Positions 1 to 11,200 of a stretch of 64,000 nt of DNA are shown here, piece after piece. This DNA is from Ashinkailepas kermadecensis (Eukaryota; Arthropoda; Thecostraca; Neolepadidae), in the NCBI GenBank assembly GCA_034440615.1, contig JAOTOM010005099.1:414501-478500 (forward strand), in the 5' to 3' direction. The translations under genes and the position numbers were made by a program. Position 1 is the stretch's first letter. Each line of letters starts with the position of its first letter. The notes under the pieces are model-generated. The model saw only the letters and a program-made list of their open reading frames with translations, was not told the origin of the DNA and made no database searches.

Positions 1-1239
1 CTAGATCTATCTAGATGCAGTCTGTTATTTTGTGCAAATATTTCCACATAGACCACTTTGGGGAGTATCCGCCATCTTCTGCACCACTCTCTGGATCCAC
101 CAGAGGTCAGTGCAGTGGTAACAGTGTCATTGTCACGCAGCAGTGTCCCGACATTTGTGTTTCGTTGAATGGAGGATGTGAAGCGAAGGTATCAAAGCCC
201 ACAATGCCTTGGATAAAAGCGGATTATATAACGATAACACTGAGGTGTTGTCATCGAGTTGAAGTATAATGAATAAAATTCATCAGCAATAGAAAAGAGG
301 GAATCCAGTGTTTTTACAGTTGAATGCTATCGAATTTTGCGAAGGCTTGAGGTGAATGCAAGTTTCTATTTTGTGCTGGTTTCCACATCAGTTTGATGCC
401 TTCAGGGCACTCCATGACGGTGTCATAACAATGTCACCACTGCCCTGTGTCGACACAGTATCGCCACCACAGTGTCATCACAGTGTCACAATTTCCATGT
501 GTCGACACGGCATTGCTATTACATTTCCACGGCGCCAGTCGATTCCAGTGCCAGTCCCAATACCAATGCCGGTCCCATTTCGTAATATTCCGCCGGCAGT
601 TCTGTTGTATTCCGCCCATGCTTCCGCGGAGCAGTCGGCCTGCCAACCTCAGCTGCTGTCGCATTCCTGTTCTGCTCCCACGGCTGGGCAGGCTGGCGTA
701 ATTGACAAGCAACAGTCGGATGATAAAACCAGCCGAAGTCAGCCTTCAGCAACCACGAACACTCGGATGTGCAGTCTCCTTGCACATTCTGCTTGTACAG
801 AACCCGGTGTGCAAGACCAGAGGTCTCTTAAACGTCTGCGTGTGATTGTGTCCTTTTGTAACATTGAAGCATGGAGGGAGATCCCGGGTGGGGTAGATCT
901 ACCATGGTTTGGTACCCTGCAAATGTTAAGTTGCCATGTTTCCTATTTACTCTGAAAATATGTATCGAAAATAAGGACTTAGACCCCCCCCTCTCTGGCT
1001 TCGTTAGACATCTCCAACCCTGCATTGGGGAGAAAACTCGTTCGGTTGGCGACCTGTTTGATCCCCCACCTGTTTGCTGATTGACTGCTGAAATAGACAA
1101 GGATCATATTGAAGCCGCAGCTCATGCGGTTGCTGTTGATGTTGTGATGGTTGCCAGCGATGAAATGGAGAGCATCGCAAATGGGTAATAAAAACCAGCA
1201 CCAAGACCTGCTGATCCCACATATTTGTTCTGCTGGTGT
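1..1239. other. No gene recognised
   Basis: Short open frames on both strands lack codon bias and recognisable motifs. A short run of CCAGTGCCAGTCCC-like repeats lies near 540-580. It is probably intronic or upstream DNA of gene 1. Confidence 0.5.
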
Positions 1240-2041
1240 TACATGGTCACCTCCAGCGGACTATCGACACCACATGGTCACTCACAGCAGACGGCTGGTG
1301 CCACATGGCCACCCCCAGCAGACCACCGTGCCACATGGCCACCCCCAGCAGACCACCGTGTCACGTGGCCACCCTCAGCAGACCACCATACCTCAAGATC
1401 ACACACAGCAGACCACCGTGCCACATGGCCACCCCCAGCAGACCACCGTGTCACGTGGCCACCCCCAGCAGACCACCATACCTCAAGATCACACACAGCA
1501 GACTGCAGGGTCCAAGTGTGACGTCCTGGCCCTCTGACCACCGTGCCACATGGCCACCCCCAGCAGACCACCGTGTCACGTGGTCACCCTCAGCAGACCA
1601 CCATACCTCAAGATCACACACAGCAGACTGCAGGGTCCAAGTGTGACGTCCCTGGCCCTCTGACCACCGTGCCACATGGCCACCCCCAGCAGACCACCGT
1701 GTCACGTGGTCACCCTCAGCAGACCACCATACCTCAAGATCACACACAGCAGACTGCAGGTTCCAAGTGTGACGTCCCTGGCCCTCTGACCACCGTGCCA
1801 CATGGCCACCCCCAGCAGACCACCGTGTCACGTGGTCACCCTCAGCAGACCACCATACCTCAAGATCACACACAGCAGACTGCAGGGTCCAAGTGTGACG
1901 TCCCTGGCCCTCTGACCACCGTGCCACATGGCCACCCCCAGCAGACCACCGTGTCACGTGGTCACCCTCAGCAGACCACCATACCTCAAGATCACACACA
2001 GCAGACTGCAGGGTCCAAGTGCGACGTCCCTGGCCCTCTGA
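1240..2041. repeat. Minisatellite with 126-bp higher-order unit
   Basis: From 1535 a 126-bp unit repeats four times (1535, 1661, 1787, 1913). It is made of three 30-bp submonomers (ACCACCGTGCCACATGG type, ending CAGCAG) plus a 36-bp variant. Looser copies of the submonomers extend back to about 1240. Because 126 is divisible by three, every reading frame stays open, which explains the long open frames here. Confidence 0.93.
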
Positions 2042-2186
2042 CCTCTGCTGGTGGACCGCTAATGGGTCGGCTCCGTCGTGTTTACACATGGAGTGCTGTG
2101 ACAGATGAGGTGTGTCGTGTTTGGTGACGGCGTCGTCACAACAAAGGTGTCGGCGACGCTCGTGACGCAGCACACTGGTCGCTACC

Positions 2187-2633
2187 GACCCACCTCACCG
2201 GTCCCGCCACACACACACACCGCCAACGGACCACCTCACCGGTCCCGCCACACACACCGCCAACGGACCACCTCACCGGTCCCGCCACACACACCGCCAA
2301 CGGACCACCTCACCGGTCCCGCCACACACACCGCCAACGGACCACCTCACCGGTCCCGCCACACACACCGCCAACGGACCACCTCACCGGTCCCGCCACA
2401 CACATAGCCAACGGACCACCTCACCGGTCCAGCCACCGACCCACTTCACCGGTCCCGCCACACACGCTGCCATCGGCCCACCTCATCGGTCCCGCCACCG
2501 ACCCACTTAACCGGTCCCGCCACCGACCCACCTCATCGGTCCCGCCACACACACCGCCACCGGCCCACCTCACCGGTCCCACCACACACACCACCACCGG
2601 CCCACCTCACCGGTCCAGCCACACACGCCGATG
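2187..2633. repeat. 37-bp minisatellite
   Basis: The unit CCTCACCGGTCCCGCCACAC plus an ACACCGCCAACGGACCA tail repeats every 37 bp (2234, 2271 and on) and becomes degenerate after about 2430. Confidence 0.9.
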
Positions 2634-2686
2634 AAATTGCAGATTGTGTGTCAGTCCGTGTGTGTGAAAGAGAACGAAAAAGAAAA

Positions 2687-2792
2687 CATATAGATAGAGA
2701 TAGGGATATAGAAAAACAGTAAGGTTGAGGTTAAAACTGAGATAGAGATGGAGATAGAGATAGAGAGATAAGGCGCCGAAGAGAGGGGGAGG
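2687..2792. repeat. Degenerate GATA-rich microsatellite
   Basis: Imperfect GATAGA/GAGATA repeats, for example around 2690 and 2740-2775. The following bases up to 3414 show nothing recognisable. Confidence 0.75.
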
Positions 2793-3414
2793 GGGAAGCG
2801 TTTCCAGCCTGCTACCAGGTCGTAATATTGGCTGTTGCTCGGGGTGTGGGCGTGCTTCATGCTGATGTTCTCCGCGTGCTTCCGAATCGAGAGCGGTTGA
2901 ATTTTGTTCTGACATAATTGTAGGCGAGGGGAGGTGGTAGGCTGGGGGTTGGAGATTAGGTACACTTTGAAACCTTGCTTCCGTATTTTGTTTTTGCATT
3001 TTGCACGTTTTCTTTCCTCCTTGCGCTTTTTGCGCTATTGACTTTCTGATTCCTTATTCGTGACGACTGTGCAGGAGAGCGTGGGGAGGGGTAGTATGGC
3101 CGTGTACTACGTGTACGGTTACTGGGTGAACGTGTCGGCCCTGGGCAGTATGCGGCTGGGATGCGGTCTACTATTGGCGAGGTGGAGGTGTGTGGGGTGG
3201 CGTTGTGCGGTTACAGCGGCGGCTCCTGGTCACAGAGCGTGAAGGGGCTGGCGAGCCGGCTGTGCTAGCTGTGCCGGTGGTGCAGGTGGCCGCCCCCCAG
3301 ACATGTGGGCACCGCGCCCTATGTGGCCATCTGCCGGATGGCGAACCGTCCACCTGTAGCTGGCCGGCGGCAGCTGTCCCGGTCCACCACGGGAGCACGG
3401 ACCACCACGGGATA

Positions 3415-3613
3415 ACGGTAGCTGTCCCGGTCCCGGTCCCGGTCCCGGTCCCGGTCCCGGTCCCGGCCCCGGCCCCGGCCCCGGCCCCGGCCCCGGCCCC
3501 GGCCCCGTTCCCGGCCCCGGCCCCGGCCCCGGCCCCGGCCCCGGCCCCGGCCCCGGCCCCGGTCCCGGTCCCGGTCCCGGTCCCGGCCCCGGCCCCGGCC
3601 CCGGCCCCGGCCC
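3415..3613. repeat. Hexanucleotide repeat CCCGGT/CCCGGC
   Basis: About 33 GC-rich hexamers occur in alternating blocks of CCCGGT and CCCGGC. They read as Pro-Val/Pro-Ala on one strand and Gly-Pro on the other, so the open frames are artefacts. Confidence 0.95.
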
Positions 3614-4138
3614 GTCCTCTGCCCCGCCGACCACTGACAGTCGAGTCTGATGGTAACTGTCCCGGTCCACCACAGGTCGGCCCGGCCTCTACCCCGCCTG
3701 ACACACACGGGTTGATTGCACTAGGCTGTATTGATGATGCATGTTTCTGCGGTGTTCAAGTTATGGAAATCCAGATTACTACCAAGCAATCGGCTCTAAA
3801 GTGGAATGAGGATCGATTTTGAGCTGGTACGCTTCCTATCCTGCGTAATCCTCGCGTTGTTGCACTTAGCCATATTTGTGTGCGTGTAGGGCCGGTTCTG
3901 CCGGCCTGACGTCCTCGCATGTCATGTTACCGATGTTCTCACGTGGCTGTTGATCTTTGGGTGGCAGAACTTTCTACCCCTCCCTGCGCAGAGACCTGGC
4001 CAGACAACCGCACAACAGGGTGAGGGGTCGCGGCTGTACCGTCTGCCGTATTGAAGCGCTGCCCGGGCTCGCATTGCCATGCATTCCCGGGCCAATGCAT
4101 TCGTCAAAATGGCTGAGCCCAGTCATATGTGTCTGGGA

Positions 4139-4295
4139 AGGGGACGAGTAGTCTAGGGGTAAGATGCTCGTCTCGCGATCGAAAGATTGTGGGTTCGAAT
4201 CTCACCTGTCGCTACTCTTCGCCCGCGACCAATCGGCGTGAGAGATTGGCGACGCTATATGACTCAACGGTCGACGTGTCGTAAAAAACCAATAA
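4139..4295 (+). mobile_element. tRNA-derived SINE, copy 1, with 15-bp target duplication
   Basis: The head resembles a tRNA, with box A-like TAGTCTAGGGGTAAGATG and box B-like GGGTTCGAATCTCACC. A body containing GCGACCAATCGGCGTGAGAG follows, then a tail ending ACCAATAAC. Perfect 15-bp direct repeats CATATGTGTCTGGGA flank it at 4124-4138 and 4296-4310. It is about 90 percent or more identical to the copy at 11160, so it is young. It is not a tRNA gene: no 3' acceptor arm closes the cloverleaf. Confidence 0.93.
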
Positions 4296-4310
4296 CATAT
4301 GTGTCTGGGA

Positions 4311-4905
4311 GTTCGGGTATCTGACGGTTGCCGTATGCTCGGGTTCAATTGTCTGACCAAATGCGTGTCTGAACTTGGGTGTCTTACCAAATACGTGTCT
4401 TCTTGACTCGGGCGGGTGTCTCACAAAATATGTGTCTGGATTTGGGTGTCTGACCAAATGTATGTCTGGACTCCGTGCCTGATCAGGCATAATTGTTTGG
4501 ATTCGGGTGTGTGACCGGATGTATGTGTCTGGGCTCGAGTATATGACCGGATATGTGTGTCTGGGCTCGTGTGTGTGACCTGGTGTGTGTGTCCGGGCTC
4601 GTGTGTGTGACCTGATGTGTGTGGTGCCTGGGCTCGTGTGTGTGACCTGATGTGTGTGGTGTCCGGGCTCGTGTGTGTGACCTGATGTGTGTGGTGCCTG
4701 GGCTCGTGTGTGTGACCTGATGTGTGTGGTGTCCGGGCTCGTGTGTGTGACCTGGTGTGTATGACCTGATGTGTGTGGTGCCCGGGCTCGTGTGTGTGAC
4801 CTGATGTGTGTGGTGTCCGGGCTCGTGTGTGTGACCTGGTGTGTATGACCTGATGTGTGTGGTGTCCGGGCTCGGGTGTGTGACCGGCTGTGTGTGGTGT
4901 CCGGT
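4311..4905. repeat. TG-rich minisatellite upstream of exon A
   Basis: Units of about 33-35 bp (GGCTCGTGTGTGTGACCTGA type) are homogeneous from about 4540 and degenerate towards 4311. The SINE at 4139 landed in the degenerate edge of this array, because its target site CATATGTGTCTGGGA resembles the array unit. The array ends next to the exon A acceptor. Confidence 0.88.
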
Positions 4906-4913
4906 GTTCACAG

Positions 4914-5117
4914 ACAGTCTGTCGGAGCAGCAGCAGATGGAGATGTACATGGAGCTGCCGCCCGAGACGGACGTGATCGCGCACATCAACGTGGGCAGCT
5001 GGTACCAGGTGCAGGTGCCCGAGTTCGTCGGCCACACGCGCTGCGGCGGCCTCGACGTGCATCGCGCCGACCTGCTCTGGGCGCCGCGCACACTGGACAA
5101 CATCAACGACAGGGACT
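4914..5117 (+). CDS. Exon A: N-terminal half of ELM2 domain
   Basis: The acceptor follows TTCACAG at 4913 (a second AG at 4917 is possible) and the donor is GACT|GTGAGT at 5118. The open frame reads a Gln/Glu-rich start, then the ELM2 core with [13 protein letters not shown] and an acidic stretch ending LDNINDRD. The exon ends one base into a codon, which exon B completes. It is GC-rich, unlike the TG-rich minisatellite directly upstream and the CA/TA repeat directly downstream. Confidence 0.83.
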
Positions 5118-5183
5118 GTGAGTGGCCGCACGCCGCCTGTACTCGCCCCTGGCTCACTGGTCTGCTCACAACACACATACACG

Positions 5184-5276
<93 letters not shown>

Positions 5277-8200
5277 ATATGTATGCATATGTATTCAAGT
5301 TATGGTGCATGCTTGACGGCCAGCCGACTGATTTTTTTGCCTAATCCTGTTCGACTTTAGCGTGTGCTTGTGTGCCTGGCCCCAGTCCACTGTGCCGTGG
5401 CGTGTGTTGGTGAGCCGTGGTGTCGCCGGGCTCCAGTCCACTGTGCCGTGGCGTGTGTTGGTGAGCCGTGGTGTCGCCGGGCTCCAGTCCACTGTGCCGT
5501 GGCGTGTGTTGGTGAGCCGTGGTGTCGCCGGGCTCCAGTCCACTGTGCCGTGGCGTGTGTTGGTGAGCCGTGGTGTCGCCGGGCCCCAGTCCACTGTGCC
5601 GTGGGGTGTGTTGGTGAGCCGTGCTGTGGCCTGGCCCCAGTCCACTGTGCCGTGGGGTGTGTTGGTGAGCCGTGGTGTCGCCGGGCCCCAGTCCACTGTG
5701 CCGTGGGGTGTGTTGGTGAGCCGTGGTGTCGCCGGGCCCCAGTCCACTGTGCCGTGGCGTGTGTTGGTGAGCCGTGGTGTCGCCGGGCCCCAGTCCACTG
5801 TGCCGTGGGGTGTGTTGGTGAGCCGTGCTGTGGCCTGGCCCCAGTCCACTGTGCCGTGGGGTGTGTTGGTGAGCCGTGGTGTCGCCGGGCCCCAGTCCAC
5901 TGTGCCGTGGCGTGTGTTGGTGAGCCGTGGTGTCGCCGGGCCCCAGCCCACTGTGCCGTGGCGTGTGTTGGTGAGCCGTGGTGTCGCCGGGCCCCAGCCC
6001 ACTGTGCCGTGGCGTGTGTTGGTGAGCCGTGGTGTCGCCGGGCCCCAGTCCACTGTGCCGTGGGGTGTGTTGGTGAGCCGTGGTGTCGCCGGGCCCCAGT
6101 CCACTGTGCCGTGGCGTGTGTTGGTGAGCCGTGGTGTCGCCGGGCCCCAGCCCACTGTGCCGTGGCGTGTGTTGGTGAGCCGTGGTGTCGCCGGGCCCCA
6201 GTTCACTGTGCCGTCGCGTGTGTTGGTGAGCCGTGCTGTGGCCGGGCCCCAGCCGTGCTGTGGCCTGGCCCCAGTCCACTGTGCCGTGGCGTGTGTTGGT
6301 GAGCCGTGCTGTGGCCGGGCCCCAGCCGTGCTGTGGCCTGGCCCCAGTCCACTGTGCCGTGGCGTGTGTTGGTGAGCCGTGGTGTGGCCGGCACTTGGCT
6401 CACATTGCACACGAGGTCACACTGCGAGACGATGAGTAACCGTCTCGCATGTGAGACTGTCGAGTCACCACCACAGTCTAACACAGCCTGAGTGGATAAT
6501 AGGGGGCCTTCTGCGGCCCGGGGACGGCTGGCTCGTGTCACCTCTCGGGTTCAACGACAGTGGCCAATAGGGCACCTTCTGCGGCCTGGGGACGGGTGCC
6601 CCGTCGTGGATTACGCCGCCCGCAGAACATTCCCGCTGGTTTCATGAACACAAGGGCGCAAGAGCGACAGGAAAATTGGCGAGACGGTATAGTATTCCTG
6701 CTGATTCCATGAACACAAGTGCGTAGGGGTGACAGGAAAGTAGGCAACGATTTTCAGTTGGCCTCCATTTCTCCGGAGGGGCGCCGCTGACTGAGATAAC
6801 TTTAAGGGGGTGCACTCGAGTGCCCCTGGGTAGGCACCTTTTGTACTCAAAGGGGCGCCTTCGGCTGAAAATTGCAAGGGTGGTGTATTCGAGCATCCCG
6901 TTGGGGTGCCTTTTACAGTCAGCTGGGTGCTTGTGTCCAGGGAGCGCCGCCGAAAAAAATGAAGGGGGTGACACGTCTCCTCATCCCTCCTCCCCCCACC
7001 ACCACCACCGCTTACTACGTCCATGTCCGGACAGGGCTGAGAACGTCTGCCGGCGACGCTTTTCTACAGCTGCCACGTGTAGCGCTTCCAGTGAAGCTTC
7101 CACTCGTGTGAAAGCTCACTGTCGTTCCCTGAATGAGCTGAAACTGACCAAGGTGGCTGCGCTAATACCTAGAAATATGTCCACCGTGAGATCTTTCACA
7201 AACGCTGCTCATCCGCCTTGAAATCCCATCAAACTTTTTTGGGGTTATCTTGACATGGAGTGAGCTTTGGTTGTTCAAACATGGTGGTACACCAATAATG
7301 CAGTTATGTCCACTTGTGACTGGCACCGTCTTCGGTGTCGGCTCCTGGTCAGTGGCCTTGGAGAGTCGACTGGCATGTGCTTTGTTTGCACCGCATGTCA
7401 AATCCCACCTTTTTGTCGGTGATTTTTCGTCTCCGTGTGAGATCTCCTCTTTGTTATCCTGCGCGTGGCAATGGAGTTGTTTGACGCCAGCGCTTGCGTG
7501 TTGCGTTGTGTTAGCACCATTGGACATGCTCTGTTGTTTCGTCCCGGACAGGCTGTGTGCCTGTGTCGCGTATTTTGATTTCACCTTGGTCTAACCCTAT
7601 CCGACATCTTAGCCTAGGCAGTAGTGGATGCAAAGGACCTGGGGGGCATGTGCCACCTTCCCTCCCCCGGTGGCAGAGATGTGGGCCCCTTCAGGACGCT
7701 CAAGTCAGAGGTCAGAGTCGACCCCTCCCTCTGAAGGAGTTCTTTTTAACCGATAACGCCCCTCAGAGTAGAAAAGGCGACTCATCCGGATAGATGACGC
7801 TTCTCCAGAACAAGTTCTCCCCGATCGAGATCCCTGCATCCTCCCCTGAGCCCAGGCTAACCCATCTGGTCGTGTCTATGTGCGGCGGCCCACACTCCGG
7901 GGTCTCGTTTTATGTACCTTTGGGTTGATCATTTCCTCGTTGATGGCTCATCTCCCCTTCAGTTCCTTCTAGATTTGTGAGCATGAGTCCCTGTGGAGCT
8001 GATATTGTCACAATTTTGGAGGGTCTCGCAGCTAATACATGTTCTGCCCCCACTTCCAATAAAGGCCATAAGATGTCCGGGCATATGGTAATATCATGAC
8101 ATGATTTACCCGTTTTTACCACCGACTTCACCATGCATGGCTTGAGAAGAGAAATGAACAACGAGATCCATTTCTTGGGAAGACCAAATTTTGAAAGCTC

Positions 8201-11200
8201 GTGAGAAAAGAATGACGAAGGAAAATGCGCAATATTGGTTCTCAAGCACATGATGCTTCACAAGTATATCTTGAGAAATACCAACAACGCAACGATGCAA
8301 ATAATTCTAGCACCGTTCAAAAAGCCCTGAGCTCAGACTAATTCTTCTGGAATGCCGATCATGCAAAAACCGGATGATCGAGATCTCCGCTGTAAAAGGC
8401 CGAAACAATCGGACATTCCATGAACGTCCGTTTTGCAGTATCCGCCTGAACTGACAATACGTAGGCCGGTTGCGAAGCCACCACCGGTTCGGCAGACCAG
8501 CATTACAGGCGGAACGGTACGATCCAGTCCAGCATCCTCAGTGATTTCCTCCACCAGTTCCTGTGTTCGGAATTCACCACCGCAACAAGCCAATAATAAT
8601 CATGTTCCCCAGGGCGAGTGATCCCCAGGTCTGAGCACGATTCTGTCGCTGCCGGGTTCTCTGATTTCTGGTTCCCCACTAGTTCTGTGTCGTCACCAGC
8701 GCAATAAGCCAGCAATGATTATGTGTTGCTGTGCGTGAGTGAACCCCAGATCCCGGCACGGTTCTGTCGGTAGCGGATTCTCCGACTTCTGGTTCTCTGC
8801 GCGACGCCGTGTGTGACCTGTGATTGTTACGTGACGTGGCGTGTGTGGGCTGTGAGTCCACCGCACGCGTCCCTGCGTGCTCCCCGTCGCGGCCGCCCGC
8901 GACTCCGGTCCCGGTTGGGCTGCGCATTGTGCAACCGGCACATCTGCATGTAATTGCGACCGATTTGGACTCGCCGCGCGCTCGCCGGTGTGCCATCGGT
9001 CGACGTGCGGGCGGCGCGTGTCCGACCGTGTCCGACCGTGTCCGACCGTGACCGGCGGTGTTTGCGCTGACCCCAGTGAACATGTACCTGGAGTTCGCCT
9101 GCTGCGCGGCGGCGCCGGCCGGCGGCCGCAACAAGGAGTACGCCCTCCACCTGCTGCACATGACCGGCGGTAACATCAAGGTACGTCCGGCTTGGCGCAG
9201 GTGTACGGGACGTTAGCGTCAAGGTACGTCCGGCTCGTCGCAGGTGTGCGTAACGTTACCGTCAAGGTACGTCTGGCTCGTCGCAGGTGTACGTGACGCT
9301 AGCGTCAAGGTACGTCCGGCTCGGCGCAGGTGTACGTGACGCTAGCGTCAAGGTACGTCCAGGTTAATGCAGGTGTACGTGACAGCGTCAAGGTACGTCC
9401 AGGTTAATACAGGTGTACGTGACGTTAGCGTCAAGGTACGTCCAGGTTAATACAGGTGTACGTGACAGCGTCAAGGTACGTCCAGGTTAATACAGGTGTA
9501 CGTGACAGCGTCAAGGTACGTCCAGGTTAATACAGGTGTACGTGACGTTAGCGGTAACGTACGTCCAGGTCGACACAGGTATGCACTGTGCAGCTTCACG
9601 ACACGTCCGGGCCAATGCAGATGAGAATTCAACGCTGAAATTTGCGATGCTGTTTTGTGAGTTTTCTGTCGTAATATCAGGAAGTCAATATTGAATTGCC
9701 ACTTGTAGGGCATGATGGATGCCACTTGTAGCAGCATGATGGATGACATCCGAAGGTATCAAAATGCACGCTGACAGCAAACGTGTCCAGGTCTGCGTTG
9801 GGTCATAGTGACGGTGCTCTGAGCTGTCCATCTATCTGTCTGTATGTCTGGTTGCCTGTCTGCATGTATGCATGTGTATATGTACTCGTGTCAGTCTCTC
9901 TCAGCCTGTCAGTGGCACCTTGTAAGTCCTGCAGCCAGTCTGTTTGTTAAGTGCCAGCCAGCCAGTGGCGGCCAGTCGGCTTCCGCCTTGGCGTGGGATA
10001 TTCAGCATGAAACTTTAGCGCGATCCAGTCACACACACACACTCAAGAGGCTGGCTACATCAGCTACAGAATGCTGCAGCGCTAAGCCTCACCAGAGCGG
10101 CCGAGCCTAGAACCAGACACACTGTGAAGGGCACCGCCGCCCACCACTCCGCCTCGGGGATAGAGCGGGTCATGTGTCTCCGGTCTCGGTAGAAGGGGAA
10201 ACCACCGACGACTAGCCCGGTGAAGCGTTTCAGTGAGGTCCCAGCTGTCGTCTCTGTGTGTGTGTGTTTGTGTGTGGGAGGAGGAGGAGGGGAGGGGAGG
10301 GGGTGGGTGGGTGGGTGGGGTGGGTTGGGGTGAGGTGAGGTGATCGCCGGGCGGCCGCCGGGACCGGATCCGTCGGTCACCTGACCTGCTAATGCGCCTT
10401 GTTTACTGAAACACAACGATTGTTGATGCCATTCGATCGAACCGGTGGTGCCGTCTCGGCCTGTCTGCGGCAGCGTGCCTCGTAGCCAGGGGCGCAGAAC
10501 CCCCCCCTCCCTCTCGCCCCATCTGACCGAGCCCGTGGTGGCCTCTCGGCCCGTTTGCGGCAGCGTACCGTGTGGTCAGAGGAGGGGCACCCCTCCCTTC
10601 TCCCGATTTGCTTCAATACCGCTTACAGTCCTGCAGTGAAGAAAAAGAAGTAACGAGTGGAGTTATTGTGTTTATTCCGCGTTAGGACAGAAAGATAAAT
10701 ATAATTTATGAGACCTGTTCAGAGCAGAATTGAGAACGATGTTCTCTAAAAATCAGATACAAGCACAAGTCAGGGTGCACATGAAGTGCCTACGCTACAC
10801 TTCCCTAATTCGTAGTCTACCCAGACATCTCCGAAACCAAACCGAACGGTTAGAATGTAAAGTCCAACGTCAGACATTCCATACACGTAGACTATGGCTA
10901 CAATGCAAGTCATCCAATGAATCCAATCCTTAATTAATTGACTCAATATAACAGTATAAAAACAGCACTATAGTAGCAAGGCGAACTATTCACTGGAAAC
11001 ATCAGCATTACGTACGGTGGGCCCAGACCGTCTATGATAACACTCCGTCGATGAGTATTATGGCCGAGCATGCGATGGATACGATGGATGTTGCCAGTGC
11101 TGCAACCGCATTGCATGACATCCGGTATTGTGCTTCGGCCGACAACGCAGTACACACTCGGGGACGAGTGGTCTAGGGGTAAGATGCTCGTCTCACAATC

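Noticed and set aside
3171..3822. Gly-Pro or Pro-Val/Pro-Ala rich open frames
   Set aside because: They come from the CCCGGT/CCCGGC hexamer repeat.
5295..6410. Open frames of 312-371 codons on both strands
   Set aside because: Produced by the 51-bp array. Reading frames on both strands are equally open, so there is no coding signal.
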